Origin: Atherix ibis
Lineage: Eukaryota > Arthropoda > Insecta > Diptera > Athericidae
Direction of reading: 5' to 3'
Length of the DNA stretch: 64,000 nucleotides
NCBI GenBank assembly: GCA_958298945.1
Contig: OY282609.1
Coordinates: 55,152,220-55,216,219, forward strand
The stretch's first letter is position 1. The number at the start of each line of letters is the position of its first letter. A program made the translations under genes and the position numbers. Shown piece by piece: positions 46,454 through 58,570 of this stretch. The notes beneath the pieces are model-generated. The model was not told where the DNA came from. It did no database searches and saw only the letters and a list, made by a program, of their open reading frames with translations.

Positions 46454-47699
46454 AACATATATATAAAAAGTTTATAACTAAATTATCACAAAGCATCATC
46501 CTTCAAATGATTCCTGTCAAAATTTGACAGCAATCGTTCGATTGGTTCGTGAGATATAGCATTTTGAGTGAAGCAACTTTTGTTATTGAAAAAAAAATTG
46601 ATAAAAACGAATTTCGTGTATTAATAAAGCATTGCTTTTTGATGAAAAAAAATACAGTGGAAACCAAAGCATGGTTTGACAAACGTTATCCGGACTCTGC
46701 TCCAGCTATTTCAACTGTGGAATATTGGTTTCGTCAATTTCGAACTGGTCGTACGAGCACAGTTGATGCAGAACGCAGTGGACGCCCAAAAGAGGCGGTG
46801 ACGGCAGAAAACATCAAAAAAATCCACAAAATAATTTTAAATTACCGTAAAGTGAAGTTGAGCGAGATAACTGAGACTCTGAAGATATCGAAAGAGCTTG
46901 TTGGACATATCGTGCATGAATATTTGGGCATGCGAAAGCTGCGTGCAAAGTGGGTGCCGCGTGAGCTCACTGTGGACCAAAAACAACAACGTGTTGATGA
47001 TTCTGAGCAGTGTTTGGAGCTGTTCAAGCGCAATAAACCCGAATTTTTGCGTCGATATGTGACAATGGATGAAACATGGCTCCGTCACTACACTCCAGAG
47101 TCCAATCGGCAGTCAGCAGAGTGGAGAGCGAGCGACAAACCGAATCCAAAGCGTGGAAAGACGCAACAGTCGGCTGGCAAGGTGATGGCGTCTGTATTTT
47201 GGGATGCGCATGGTATAATATTCATTGACTATCTCCAGAAGGGACAGAAGATCAACAGTGACTATTATATAGCGTTATTGGATCGTTTGAAGAAAGAAAT
47301 CGCTAAGAAACGGCCTCATTTGAAGAAGAAAAAAGTGTTGCTTCACCAAGATAATGCACCGTGTCACAAGTCGATGAAAACGATGGTCAAACTCAATGAA
47401 TTGCGCTACGAATTGCTGCCCCATCCACCGTATTCTCCAGATCTGGCCTCCAGCGACTTTTTCCTGCTTGCAGACCTCAAGAGAATGCTCGCTGGCAAGA
47501 AATTTAAGACCGATTGCCGAAACTGAGGCCTATTTTGAGGCAAAACCGAAAGAGTACTATAAAAATGGTATCGAAAAGTTGGAAAATCGCTATAATCGCT
47601 GTATCGCCCTCGAAGGCAACTATGTTGAATAATAAAAATGAATTTTGCAAAAAAAAATATTTCTACTGTGTTACGTTATAAACTTTTCAGCCGAACTGT
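46454..47699 (+). mobile_element. Mariner F1 (family F), nearly intact
   Basis: Full-length mariner. The 3' end is AAACTTTTCAGCCGAACTGT, next to TA. At the 5' end only the inner half of the TIR (AAAAAGTTTATAAC) is preserved, the outer part being replaced by AT repeats. Best preserved transposase of the window. The second copy F2 lies 750 bases downstream. Its wording (CHK, ALEGNYVE tail) fits the mellifera-type mariners. Confidence 0.9.
46597..47632 (+). pseudogene. Mariner F1 transposase, two lesions
   Basis: Open without stops from 46549 to 47526. Original start ATG has become ATT at 46597-46599 (followed by DKNEFRVLIKH). HTH: VKLSEITETLKISKELVGHI. Catalytic residues: TMDETW (GAT 47068-47070), HQDNAPCH (GAT 47350-47352) and SSDFF (GAC 47455-47457), with 34 residues between the second and third, so a proper DD34D. 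An 11-bp deletion near 47517, visible by comparison with F2 at 48531, shifts the frame. The tail (YFEAKPKEYYKNGIEKL ... IALEGNYVE) is then read in another frame up to 47632. Only the lost start codon and this deletion stand between it and a full protein. Confidence 0.92.
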
Positions 47700-47701
47700 T
47701 A

Positions 47702-48417
47702 CTATAATAGATTCTCTTGTCTTCCCCTTTAACCGAAAATCTATTTTATGTACTCCGATTTTAAAAGCTATTTACTATTTTACGTACTCCTGAAAGATAT
47801 AAAAATATTCTCTTAATAAAAATTTTACTGCTCTAATCCTTCCATGAAAGACCTTTTTGGAAGTCCATATATTCCTTAAACAAATTTTTATCGGGGATTT
47901 AATCATTTGCAAAGATGAAGAAATTTCGGCAGAAGTAAAAACAGAAAATGAGGTTGTCCGTCAATAGCAACATTGAATCGTGTAAGACCACCGGTTTAAA
48001 CTGTTTAAAAATCATTTTGAACATTTTTTTAATGTTTTGATTTGATTTTTTTTAATCCTTAATTTACAAGAAGGTGTGAATTGGTTTTTTTTTAGTAAAA
48101 AATATTGAAGTGGTTTTTTTTTTTTAGTACAAAATATTTTGTAGGAAGTCCTTTTTAAAAATATTTTTTGAAAGAAAACTTTCCAATAAAAATATGTATT
48201 CACAAAAAAAAAACTTGTATGTTCAATTAAAAAAAAAGAAATTAAAACTAATTTCTTTGGAAAAACAATGCTGCCATTGCAGCCAAAAAAAAAACATGGG
48301 GATGGTCTCCATTATACATAAATACTTTCAAAACTGACGTAAATGACCTTCTTTTTTTCTCTTCAGTATCGATTATATGGTATATATAATTATAATGGAA
48401 TAGTGACCATACAAAAA
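47702..48417. other. AT-rich spacer between the two family F copies
   Basis: Homopolymer-rich DNA; no feature recognised. Confidence 0.5.
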
Positions 48418-48450
48418 TGAAGGATCCTTACTTTTGTTAAGGATCCTTCA
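48418..48450. repeat. 13-base perfect hairpin at the truncated end of F2
   Basis: Arms TGAAGGATCCTTA (48418-48430) and TAAGGATCCTTCA (48438-48450), loop CTTTTGT. The right arm touches the first recognisable base of the F2 fragment. Confidence 0.75.
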
Positions 48451-48732
48451 TTGCTTCCCCATCCACCGTATTCTTCAGATCTGGCCCCAGCAGACTTCAA
48501 GAGAATGCTCGCTGGCAAGAAATTTAAGACCGATGATGAAGTGATTGCCGAAACTGAGGCCTATTTTGAGGCAAAACCGAAAGAATACTATAAAAAATGG
48601 TATTGAAAAGTTGGAAGATCGCTATAATCGTTGTATCGCCCTTGAAAGCAACTATGTTGAATAATAAAAATTAATTTTGCAAAAACAAATATTTTTACTG
48701 TGTTATCTTATAAACTTTTCAGCCGAACTGTT
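48451..48732 (+). mobile_element. Mariner F2 fragment (family F), 3' end only
   Basis: 3' quarter of a family F mariner: LPHPPYSSDLAPADFK-like start, KRMLAGKKFKTDDEVIAET, then frameshift, KLEDRYNRCIALESNYVE and the 3' TIR CAGCCGAACTGTT. Six bases (FFLF region) are missing near 48493. It has the DDEV residues that F1 has lost. Confidence 0.88.
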
Positions 48733-49433
48733 AAATAATATATAATGACGGAGCTTCTTTAAACTACCACTCATCTGCTAATAAGAATGTAAGTACGTCA
48801 AAATATACTTTAATAATATCAATTGTATTTTGAAATAATTTTGTTTCAACATTTAATTCTGAACCAAGAACTAAATATTAGACAGTATTTAATGATTACT
48901 ACGAATAAGGTTGAGACATGATGACAAATACTTTCAAAATAAAAAATTGAAATATTTATACTTATAAAAATGAAAACTAAACTCTTTCAGAATTAAAAAC
49001 TATCGTATATTCACCGAAGAAAACTTTAAACTGTTTTTTTTTATCTAGAATATTATATATTTTTAGAAAGCTCTATTAGTACAAAGGATTTTATTTTCTT
49101 ATAAAATTTAACACAACATTATTTATGTTGAAATTAAAAATGCTATTTTGGGATTTTTTCAATTTAAAATTTATTGTTTGTTTCCAAATTTATAATATTT
49201 ATTGGCATAAATAATAATAAACAAAAAGTCTGTAAAATATTTTGTTAAAGGAAAAAAAATACCTTGGCAAGGTCAATGCATTTTATAATCTGCTACTGCC
49301 CAAATTACTACTTTCTCTTTGAGTATAGGTAGTTGGAAATACTGCTCGGTAATTTACGAAAAACTATGCACATAAAATACGGAAACATAAATAAAAATCT
49401 GGTTCTCAATTACAGATTTTTCCTGAAAAGTTT
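48733..49433. other. AT-rich intron, nothing recognised
   Basis: No feature seen. Confidence 0.5.
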
Positions 49434-50732
49434 TACAGAAAATTTGTGACAGAAGTTTGTGACAAACATATGTGACAGCCGATTTGTGGTAGAAAATTTG
49501 TGACAGAGAAATTGTGACAATATATTTGTGACAGCAAATTGTGACAAAAATTTAGGACAAAAAATTTGTGACAGTTAATTTTTGACAGAAAATTTGTAAG
49601 AGCAAATTTATGATAAAAAATTTGTGACAGTAATTTGGGATAGAAAATTGTGACAGGAATTTTATGACAGAAATATATAACAGAAAATTGTAACAATAAT
49701 AAATTATGATAAATAATTTGTGACAGAAAATTGTGACGAAAAATTTGACAGATTGTGTCAGAAATTTGTGATAGAATTAGTAAGAAATAATTTGTGACAG
49801 AATTTAGTGACAGGCAATTTGTGAACTGAAAATTTGTAAATTTGTGACAGAAAATTGTAACAGCAATTTTTGTGCCAGAAAATTTATGACAGAATTTTGA
49901 CAGCAAAAATTGGTGGCAGAATTTAGTGACAGGCAATTTGCGAACTGAAAATTTGTAAATTTGTAACTGAAAATTGTGACAGCAAATTTGTGACAAAAAA
50001 TTATGGCAGAATTTTGACAGAAAAAATTTGTGGCAGAATTTAGGGACAGGCAATTTGCAAACTGAAAATTTGTAAATTTGTGACTGAAAATTGTGACAGC
50101 AAATTTGTGATAGAATTTGTGATAGAAAATTTATGACAAAATTTTGACAGAAAAATTTGTGGCAGAAAATTGTGACAGATTTGTGACAAATTTTGTGGCA
50201 GAAATTTGAGACAGTTAATGATGACAAAAATTTGTGACAGAAAATTTGTGACTGCAATTTGTGACAAAAAATTGTAATAAAAATATGGTGACTGAAAATA
50301 AAAAACAATTTTTGACAGCAAATTTGTGATAGAAATATGTAACAGAAAATTTGTGACAAAAAATCATTATACGAAATTTGTGACAGAAAATTAAGTCAGA
50401 TTGTCAGATAAATTTGTGATATAAATTTTTGACAGAAATTTGTGATAGAAAATTTGTAACAGAAAATTGTGATGACAAAAATTTGTGACAGTTTTGTGAT
50501 TTTTGTGACAGAAATTTGAGACAGTTAATGATGACAAAAATTTGTGACAGAAAATTTGTGACTGCAATTTGTGACAGAAAATTGTAACAAAAAATAGTGA
50601 CTGAAAATAAAAAACAATTTTTGACAGCAAATTTGTTATACAATAGAAATATGTAACAGAAAACTTGTTGCAAAAAATCATTATAGGAAATTTGTGACAG
50701 AAAATGAAGACAGATTGTCAGAAAATTGTAAT
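49434..50732. repeat. 1.3-kb minisatellite, unit about 14 bp, with higher-order repeats
   Basis: Tandem array of a unit like AAAATTTGTGACAG, about 14 bp with many one-base length changes. Larger copies are laid over it. A block starting AATTTAGTGACAGGCAATTT occurs at 49801, 49920 and 50037 (spacing about 118 bp). A block of about 210 bp starting GAAATTTGAGACAGTTAATG at 50201 recurs at 50511, 310 bp further on. The minus strand lacks stops in a 308-codon frame only because the unit contains no stop in any of its frames. Confidence 0.93.
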
Positions 50733-51739
50733 TTTTATCTAAAAGATCTCATATAAATTTTCCTTAGAAATGCATCTTAAAGTTTATGAACATTCGCAAA
50801 TACACCTTACCTTGAAGTTATTTTAATTTTTTCCTATTCCTTTCTTAAAAAACAAACTTGCTCTACTTCAAAAACATTCTGTGTTTTTTTTATTCTTCCA
50901 AAATAGTATTTTTTGCATTTATTGTTTTTTGCACTATAGAATAGACTTTATGAACTAATTAAAATGTTCCTTATTTATTTTCAAAGGTTTTATCCAAATT
51001 AATTACTAAATGAGAATTTTGAAAGTTTTGACAACTTTTTAAATATTGTTGAAAAGAAATTTTATAAAATTGATTGTATATAAAAGAAAATTTTTAATAT
51101 TTAGTAAAATCAGGCAGTAAATTACAATAGAAAAAGGGGTTATCAATAATAATATAATAAGAAGAATAGACGAAAAATTAGAACATCGTAGAAAACATGA
51201 CGTAATCTCTACTCCCATCGTGTAGTACTTTGGTTCAATACTAAAAAATAGCTATTATTACTTTCTTCTTCATAATTATAGAATTTTGTTTAAAACAAAA
51301 GAGGGAAAAATTGTATTTAAAGGATATTTATTTACGAAATAACAAAAAGAAAAAAATATTGCCGAAGAGATACATTGGATATCAGGATCTTTTCACTATT
51401 ACTGATGGTTTTACAAATTAAAGATTTCTCATTTTCCGGGCACAATTTTTATTTTTGATAAAATTTTTAAAGGATACTATCATTAGTAAGGATGAAAATG
51501 TACTTAGCTCCTGTTCCAAAGAAAATCGAAACGGCTGGTTTGACAATGTTTTCAAGCAAGCAACTGAGAAAAAGAACAGGCATAAAAGTTTTGCCTTGCT
51601 GGGAATATAATGAGTAAATTGGCCACTTGCTCATCAAAATTGGCCACTTATCACAAAAACAACTAGACTGCATACGGGTTAGAGGACCCGCCAACTGGAG
51701 AAGATTTTTTACCGTCGCGAAGCATCCAAGAATTGGTAA
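50733..51739. other. AT-rich intron, nothing recognised
   Basis: No gene seen; 51467-51739 has a minus-strand open frame that is more likely the shadow of an old plus-strand LINE piece. Confidence 0.4.
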
Positions 51740-52700
51740 AACGGGATCCATAGATTGAAATATCACAAGCCGCCTGGTGTCGACGAAATACCAAGCAACT
51801 TGATCAATTGACTTCATCAGGCGGATTATTACTGAATGCTCCAAGTTTGAAATAGCGAATCTATGCCGGACGACTGCCACCTAGGCATTAAAACTGCCAT
51901 CTAAGGCTGATGAGTAACAACTAAGAGACATTCTCTAGACAGGTGATCTCAATTGTTAAAACATGGTTTTTACATAATTAACTTTAAAGCCACCTATAAT
52001 AACCAGGGTTATGCGTTGGTATCTCAGAGAAATCAGTAAGATTGATTAGAACAACTATGACTAGTATTCTTCCTAATAAAAACAGCCGTATTACTTTTCA
52101 AACCATTCAACATGCGTAATGGTATCCGCCAAGAGATTTGTGACTCAGTGGTTAGCTTGAGGGGTAATTATTTTCAAAAGGTAGTTCCAGCTTTTAGCAA
52201 ACGCTCAAGGTATTGATATTTTATATCGATTAGAAAGAGCTGTACTCAAAGCTTTCAGAATTGAAGCTCTTGGACCATCGCAAATATCGTGACTTGTTCT
52301 GAAAGAACTTGAAAATGATACAGATTTTTCCAAGAAAATCATCCTCTCAAATGAGGCGAAAAATCGGTTACTAAACAAAATTGTCCTTACTGAGCTGAAG
52401 CCAATCCATTAATTATTCACGAGAAAACCTTTACTGTACGCGAAGCTTTTACGAAGATAAATATTAGCAGAAATTTTTTTTGGGCTGCACAATATTGTAG
52501 CAGTACTGTCGTTGAAGGTAAAGCCAACTAATACTAGCAGCATGCAGAGAAGAGAATATAGCATCGAAATATTTAAATGGTAATTTTATCTGGGATAAAG
52601 GATCGCAACCGATAATATCATAGAGGATGAACAGGCTTCTCATGTAAAATATTAACAATCAAAAGTGTCGAGTTGCAATCGACACGCCTACTAACAGAAT
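51740..52700 (+). pseudogene. Very old transposon debris (LINE and Tc1-like scraps)
   Basis: At 51762 YHKPPGVDEIPSNLIN recalls the KAPGxDxIPxELIK motif before a LINE RT. At 52200-52400 LERAVLKAFRIEAL and FSKKIILSNEAKNRLLN recall a LINE helix and the FSDEAHFWLNG motif of Tc1-like transposases. All are too weak to assign a family. Confidence 0.25.
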
Positions 52701-53199
52701 AGCAACTAACACCAGTAGCCATCCGCAGACACGATGACTGGACCAATAGTGACACAAATTTGTTGACTCATTGGATAACCACCAATAAACCAGTCTATAC
52801 CGAAATTTTGGGCGCAGAAGCTCCTCAGAATCCAGATTGAACATACTGCTCTTACTCATAACTTTCTTTTTGGTAACACCAGTCGTGTCCTTTATGCCAA
52901 TCCTGTGGCACCCATTTCACTATCATCCATATTCTATATGAAATCCACATAAGAAAGAATTACTTCGGAGCAGGATTCCTCCCATTATGGAGCTTCTGAA
53001 CCCAACAACTCCATTCTCTAGTCCCATATTTAAACTTCTACAACATACTAATCTGCTCCACAAAATATAACAAAATAATCAATATTCTATACTACTAACC
53101 ACAGACCAGTCTCTCTCAGATAACTTCCCACACGTACTATGAGGTCGCCAATGGCCTCACGGTCGTGGCGCTATGAAGTGGCCCCTGGCCCATGTCTAA

Positions 53200-53760
53200 A
53201 GGAGCTTACATACAACAACAATATCAACAAATCCGCGAAGTCCAAATTACTTCGCTCGAAAATTCTGACCATACCATCGAAGCCTACCGCTATACGGAAC
53301 ACTAGTCATGCCAGTTCTCATGTATTCTTCGAAAGCTTTAGGTTATCAACAAAAACCATTGCGAGCACTTGTTCGCATTGGACAGGAGGATTGTACGAAG
53401 AATTTTTGGCCTATGAGAATGGACGATTCCGGAGCCTTTTAAATGACAAGATCTTGGAGCGCTACCGTATTGATGGGGAAGATACTACTCAAAAAATCTA
53501 CAGTGACTAAATTTATAGTCTCAGAAGAATATCGATCTTTCAGTGGAGTGACGCCCTAAGTCAGAAGGTCAAATACAAGCTGGGATTGTCGAACTGAAAG
53601 ACCCTGGCCTGAAGCCGGAATGTCTGAAGTTCTTTAATTCCGCAGGTCTAGACCAGAATCTCGGTTGTCATTCCATCGATGACGATGAAGTAGCCTACCG
53701 TCCACTACTGCTGGCAGTCAACAATATAGACTTTTTTAGTTATTCTAAATTATTTCGAAC
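53200..53760 (+). pseudogene. LINE 3' ORF tail, copy K1
   Basis: Plus-strand frame 53139-53510 and its neighbours: SRSKILTI-like start, SHVFFESFRLSTKTIAST, then GLYEEFLAYENGRFRSLLND and YRIDGEDTTQKI. This corresponds in order to the end of an RT (VLMYGSExWxLTK ... IFGxxxENGxxRxRxNxELYxLYxDxDIVxxI) as in craft/RTE-like LINEs, followed by a SLRRISIFQWSDAL block. Decayed; the last part (53577 on) resembles K2. Confidence 0.55.
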
Positions 53761-53779
53761 GAAACGTCTGAGTATTGTT

Positions 53780-54240
53780 TGGTTTTGCCAGTCCTCATGT
53801 ATTCTACGGAAACTTGACTTTATAACAGAAACTATTATAGACACTTAAGCTCGTTCAAGTCGAGTATACCCTAAAGAATATTTGGCCACCTACATGAGGA
53901 TTAACAATCCCGTAGGCAGTTTAATAATTAGATCATGAGTTTAATAGGCTATGGAGGACTACGCACTTAATCCGAGTGAATAAGAAATATCCTTTCTAAA
54001 AAGTCCACAGTGTCCTAATTTAGTGTCCTAGAAGGCCCTGCCTTCGATGGACCGATGATGCTAGAGACAAGCTGGGATCGTCGGTCTCAAAGATTGTATT
54101 GTGAAACCGAGACATCTGGTATTCTCTGATTCAACAGATCGAATCCTGTCTGAAAAGTCTATAGTGTCATAATTTATGATCCCAGACGATAGGACGATCA
54201 TAATTTATGATCCCAGACGATCGTCTTCGATCATAATGGT
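53780..54240 (+). pseudogene. LINE 3' ORF tail, copy K2
   Basis: Second, more decayed copy in the same orientation: CCAGTCCTCATGTATTCT (matching 53310), then RPCLRWTDDARDKLGSS (54030-54090, a RPxxRWxDxVxxDL motif) and CAAGCTGGGATCGTCG (matching 53577). Ends with a 24-base sequence twice (54167-54190, 54198-54221, 31 bp apart). K1 and K2 together look like a tandem pair. Confidence 0.5.
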
Positions 54241-55399
54241 GATATTGATATTCTTATAAACAAAAAACTGGAATAATTTTCAAAATTTCGGGCAAACTTT
54301 TTATAATGAAAAATTATGTTCTAAAGACAGAAGGCAATAAATAAAATTAAAAAAAAAAAAAACTAAAATCCATAAACCAATAAGGAAATGCATAAACCTT
54401 TATTGCACTAGTTATATTAAAGAAGGGAGTTTATTTGAAAAAGAAAACTATCACAATTAGTTTTTCTCATTTTGTTAAATGAAATTGTTATAAACGATTT
54501 ACCCCAGAACATGGTCGAGTTTATATATGATTTGGGAAAGAGTGACTGGTAGTGTATGATACGTTCTGCAATGAGTGAGAAGCTTTTACAGACTGTACGA
54601 AGAGTAATTGTTTGTACAGTAAATCGGAGAGAAATGTAGATTACAAAATCCACTGCTCTTATGTGATGTAAAGACAAATTAGTAACAAAAATAGCACTGA
54701 GTCCACCCACCATTAGTTAATAATGCATGTTGGCTAGTCCACATTTTCAAAGCAAAAACCAATGAAACTTTCTGTCTGCACTAAATGTTAGTAGTTAAGT
54801 TACGAACATAGATTCACAACATTACTCGTACTCATATATGAATGCCGTTGGCCACAAGGAATGTGAGTTTCCTATGAGTGCTATGATACTTTCTGCATTG
54901 GATCCATTTTATTCTAAGTATAATAATAACATATACGGTGGATAACATATACATTATAACATTTCTATTTAATAATAGATTTTTACTACCTTACTAGTAG
55001 TTCTAGGTTCTGCTATTACTTATAATCTATGCACATGCATACATACCGAAGCATGCACAGTTCCTTAGTTTCAAAAACCATTTCTATCTAAACCATTTTA
55101 AACAGAAATTTACTTACGTTTTATGACTTTCAAAGTTTTAATTGGTTCTAATTGAAGTTTAGAGCTATGCTGAAGTATTGAAGGAGACTGTAAGAGGTCT
55201 GAGAAGTGTCAGAGGTATAACAAGATGTACGAAAGTACACTTTTACACATTGAAAGAACTTCCAACAAACTTTGGTCACTTCCTCTTTGCACAGAAATTT
55301 CTTTAGTTGTTATTATCATACTTTCTGCACTGATGGTTATTATTTTCTCCAATTCTTAGATCGTGGTTACTGGTTGCTCGTTGAATACTGCTTTAACTA
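54241..55399. other. Intron sequence, nothing recognised
   Basis: No coding or repeat feature recognised. Confidence 0.5.
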
Positions 55400-56317
55400 C
55401 GAGGGCCGTTCAATAAGTCCTTAGAAAATTCAAGAAATTGCGCTTGTAGTGTCGGTAAAAATTTTTTTTGTAAGTAGCATTATCGACAGGGAAGCTGTCA
55501 AAATTTCAGCTCGATCCATAGTGTAGGTCAATTTCTATCGTCGATTAAAGTTAACGACATTTATTTGTGCATAACAATGGAAAAAAGCGAGTTTAGGGCT
55601 GTCATCAAACATCTCCATTTGAAAGGCTTAAGCCCGAAAGAAATCAAAGCCCAGTTGGATGCAGTTCATGGCACATCTGCACCTGTGTTTGCGACGGTTT
55701 ACAATTGGGTGAATGAATTTAAACGTGGCCGTTCATCCACAAAAGATGAACATCGTTCAGGACGCCCAGTTGAGGTGTCTACTCCTGAAATCATCGACAA
55801 AATCCACGATCTGATTTTGAACGATCGGCGAATTAAAGTGCGCGAATTAGTTGAAACCACGGGCATATCACAAGGTACAGTCGCTTCAATTTTGCATGAA
55901 AAAAATCAAAGAGAAACGCCCCCATCTGAAGAAGAAAAAAATCCTCTTGCATCAGGACAATGCGCGTGTGCACACCTGCGCTGTTTCAATGGCCAAAAAT
56001 GTGGAATTGAGAATGGAATTGTTGCAGCATCCCGCTTATTCACCAGATTTGACCCCGAGTGACTATTTTCTTTTCCCCAATCTGAAGAAATGGCTTGGCG
56101 GACGACGGTTCACTTCCAACGAGGACGTCATTGCTCAAACGGATGAGTATTTTGCAGAACTTCCGAAATCCTATTTTTTGGACGGGATAAAAATTTTGGA
56201 AAAACGGTTGGAAAAGTGTATAGAGCTAAAAGAAGATTATGTTGAAAAATAAAATTTTTTTTTTTTAAAAAACAGTTTTTTTCTATCTTCTTCTAAGGAC
56301 TTATTGAACGACCCTCG
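55400..56317 (+). mobile_element. Mariner C2 (family C), internally deleted
   Basis: Both TIRs present (CGAGGGCCGTTCAATAAG / TTATTGAACGACCCTCG) with TA at each side. ATG at about 55577 (MEKSEFRAVIKHLHLKG), HTH through GISQGTVASILHEK. About 320 bp corresponding to C1 7270-7592 are then deleted, removing the block with the first catalytic Asp. Coding resumes IKEKRPHLKKKKILLHQDN (second Asp, other frame), YSPDLTPSDYFLFPNLKKW (third Asp) and LEKCIELKEDYVEK. It keeps about 45 bases of 5' leader lost in C1. A non-autonomous copy, abutting A5. Confidence 0.93.
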
Positions 56318-57237
56318 TATATTCGATTTTCGATTTTTTTGTGGCGTTATGTTGTTACTCATGTTTCTCACTTATGCCGACAAGTTCGGCCATTTCGAAT
56401 GTTCAGTTAATTTTTGACAACTGCTTGGCTTGCACGTGTTTTGACGAACACGAGTCACGTGTTTTGATCGAAGACGAGATTTTTGCCCATTTTCGACAAA
56501 ACATAGCATCGCATTAACATTGATAAGGAGCTGTTGAACTCTAAATTTGCTCTAGAGGATCGGACCCAAATTTGCTCCAGAGGGTCATAACTGGTGACGT
56601 ATCATGGGCTTATGGTTATGACGTAGAAATCAAAGCTCAATCATCCCAATGGAAGCTGGCGCACGAGCCAAGACCAAAAATAAAAGGCGCCAAGTTCGGT
56701 CGAATGTGAAGGTATTGCTTACAGTTTTCTTCGATTGCAGGGGCCGAATGCATCGTAAATTATTGTCACAGGGTAGAACGGTCAATAAGGAGTATTACCA
56801 AGTTATGCGTAAGTTGCGCGAAGTAATCCACCATAAACGCCTGGAATTTTGGAAGAACAAAAATTGGCTGCTAACGCATCGTTTGAACAAAAATTGGCTG
56901 CTAAACGCCTGGAATTGTGGAAGAATAAAAAAACCTGCTAACGCATCGTTGCTTGTGAGCGAATTTTTGGCCTAAAATAACATACTAATATTGCCGCAGC
57001 TACCGTATTCCCCAGATCTGGCCCCCTGTGACTTTTTCTTGTTCACGAAACAGATTCTTTGATCCATTTTTTGGAATTGGCAAAAATCGAAGACGAGCTA
57101 AAACACGTGCAAGCAAAGTAGCTGTCAAAAATTAACTGAACATTCAAAATGGCCGAACACCACAAAAATAAATCAAAAATAGAATATACATACCCCGCGG
57201 AAATTCAAAATTCGCGATACTTTTTGAACAGACCTCG
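56318..57237 (+). mobile_element. Foldback mariner A5 (family A), 5' end lost
   Basis: Second copy with the A1 layout. 5' leader without its outermost TIR, starting TATTCGATTTTCG directly after C2; N-terminal deletion joining GCCCATT to TTCGACAAAACATAGC (about 56490); a short catalytic part; then from 57051 an inverted copy of the element's 5' end running to the terminal AACAGACCTCG at 57237 beside TA. Both junctions coincide with those of A1. Inside, a piece around AAAAATTGGCTGCTAA is duplicated (56860-56915) and the codons of the second Asp are lost. No coding capacity. Confidence 0.85.
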
Positions 57238-58130
57238 TATAATGCAATAGTGGTAAATTAAGCTGTTATGTTGAATTTCTTAAGAAAAATTAGAAATTGC
57301 TACTTTCCAAGTTCCTTACATAGGAGAAAGTATAGAAAGTGACAAAACGAGAATCAAAGGTGATCAAGCAGTTCATTTTCACAAAAAAATAAATTCCACC
57401 TTCCATTCTCAAGTTTCCAGCAAAAAGAAATAGTATCCATATTACTAGGAATTTTCCTGTATTTAGACAAACCGTAATAAAATCAATTACATGCAGACAA
57501 AAAAAAATTTAAGTTATTATTTATTTTTTGTGTAAGTTTTGAAAAAAAAAATTGATTTTAATCCTCAGAAAAGGCTGAAGTAAGAGAGGACTTCTTCACC
57601 AGAATTTTTTTTCGCTGTGATAACTTTTGTAAGTTACGAGTATTATTGAATGCTCTTATCCAAAGATAAGAGCAACTAATATTTACCGTAAAGAGAGAGG
57701 AGACAATAGCTTCGAAAGCTTTAAATCATTCTCCTATCGGAGTTCTATGGTTGCATTCAATAATAACTTAGAAAAGAGATATTAGCTGTCTTTCATTGGA
57801 CCAATTTTGTAATTGAGCAGTACTTCGAAGTAGATGCCCAATGGAACGCAAAATTTACTGACAGAAGTAAAATATAACCTCAAAATAGTCCACAACAATA
57901 CTGAGTTTACTCATACATAAAAAATAAAAACTGAGTTTATTCACACATAAAAAATACTGACAAAAATATGACTCTTTAACATAATCAACGCACCCGCTAA
58001 GCCATCTATTTTCATTTTGGGAACTAAAATACCCTACCGTAAATTGTATGGCGTAACTACTATTGCAATGTACTGATTTGTACGAGGTAGAGTAGATGAT
58101 GACAGCTAGAACTACTGCTCTATAGCAAAA
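57238..58130. other. Intron with small repeats
   Basis: A 30-base unit occurs twice in tandem (57901-57930, 57931-57960). A 13-base inverted pair (57641-57653, 57753-57765, TATTATTGAATGC) encloses about 100 bp with an inner GCTCTTATC hairpin (57652-57673), possibly a MITE. No gene. Confidence 0.45.
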
Positions 58131-58570
58131 TTGGTCCAATGGAAGACAGCTATTATTTCGATCAACAATTCTCACCATTTCGCTCGAAGCTGATGCTGAT
58201 CATAACATTAGTCTTACCAGTCTTCATGTCTTCTTCGGAAAGTTTCCTTTATGGTACGAATATTCATTTACTGTCTATATCGATTGGGAAACGCTGCCAC
58301 GATCGCCCAGATGTTGGCTTAAATCAAGCTCAATTAGCTGTAGAGGTCTGGGCATTAAATCCAAATTGATAAGGAACTTCTTGCACAGAAAGTTAATTGT
58401 ATCGTCATTTATTGTCCAAAAGGACGTAGCAGACTTTACCTTCGAAGCGATGCATCAACAGAAATTGGAATGTCTGCCATTATTTGATGCAGTGGGACTA
58501 GATAGGACTTTTTTGATGCAGCTGGACTAAACAGGAATTTTTGATGCACCAGGACTAGACAGGACTACAG
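58131..58570 (+). repeat. Possible LINE scrap K3 and a 3x tandem repeat
   Basis: FRSKLMLIITLVLPVFMSSSE (58170-58235) recalls the SRSKxLTIYxTLVLPVLMYGSE motif seen in K1. A unit of about 29 bases (TTGATGCAGxxGGACTA) is present three times at 58481-58566. Both weak. Confidence 0.4.

Noticed and set aside
49433..50359. 308-codon minus-strand open frame rich in CHKF/SQIF/VTNF
   Set aside because: It is the minisatellite read in frame; the 14-bp unit has no stop in any of its frames and the length changes would shift any real protein.
51467..51880. 137-codon minus-strand open frame
   Set aside because: No recognisable domain; the plus strand shows a LINE-like KPPGVDEIP motif, so this is probably an antisense shadow.
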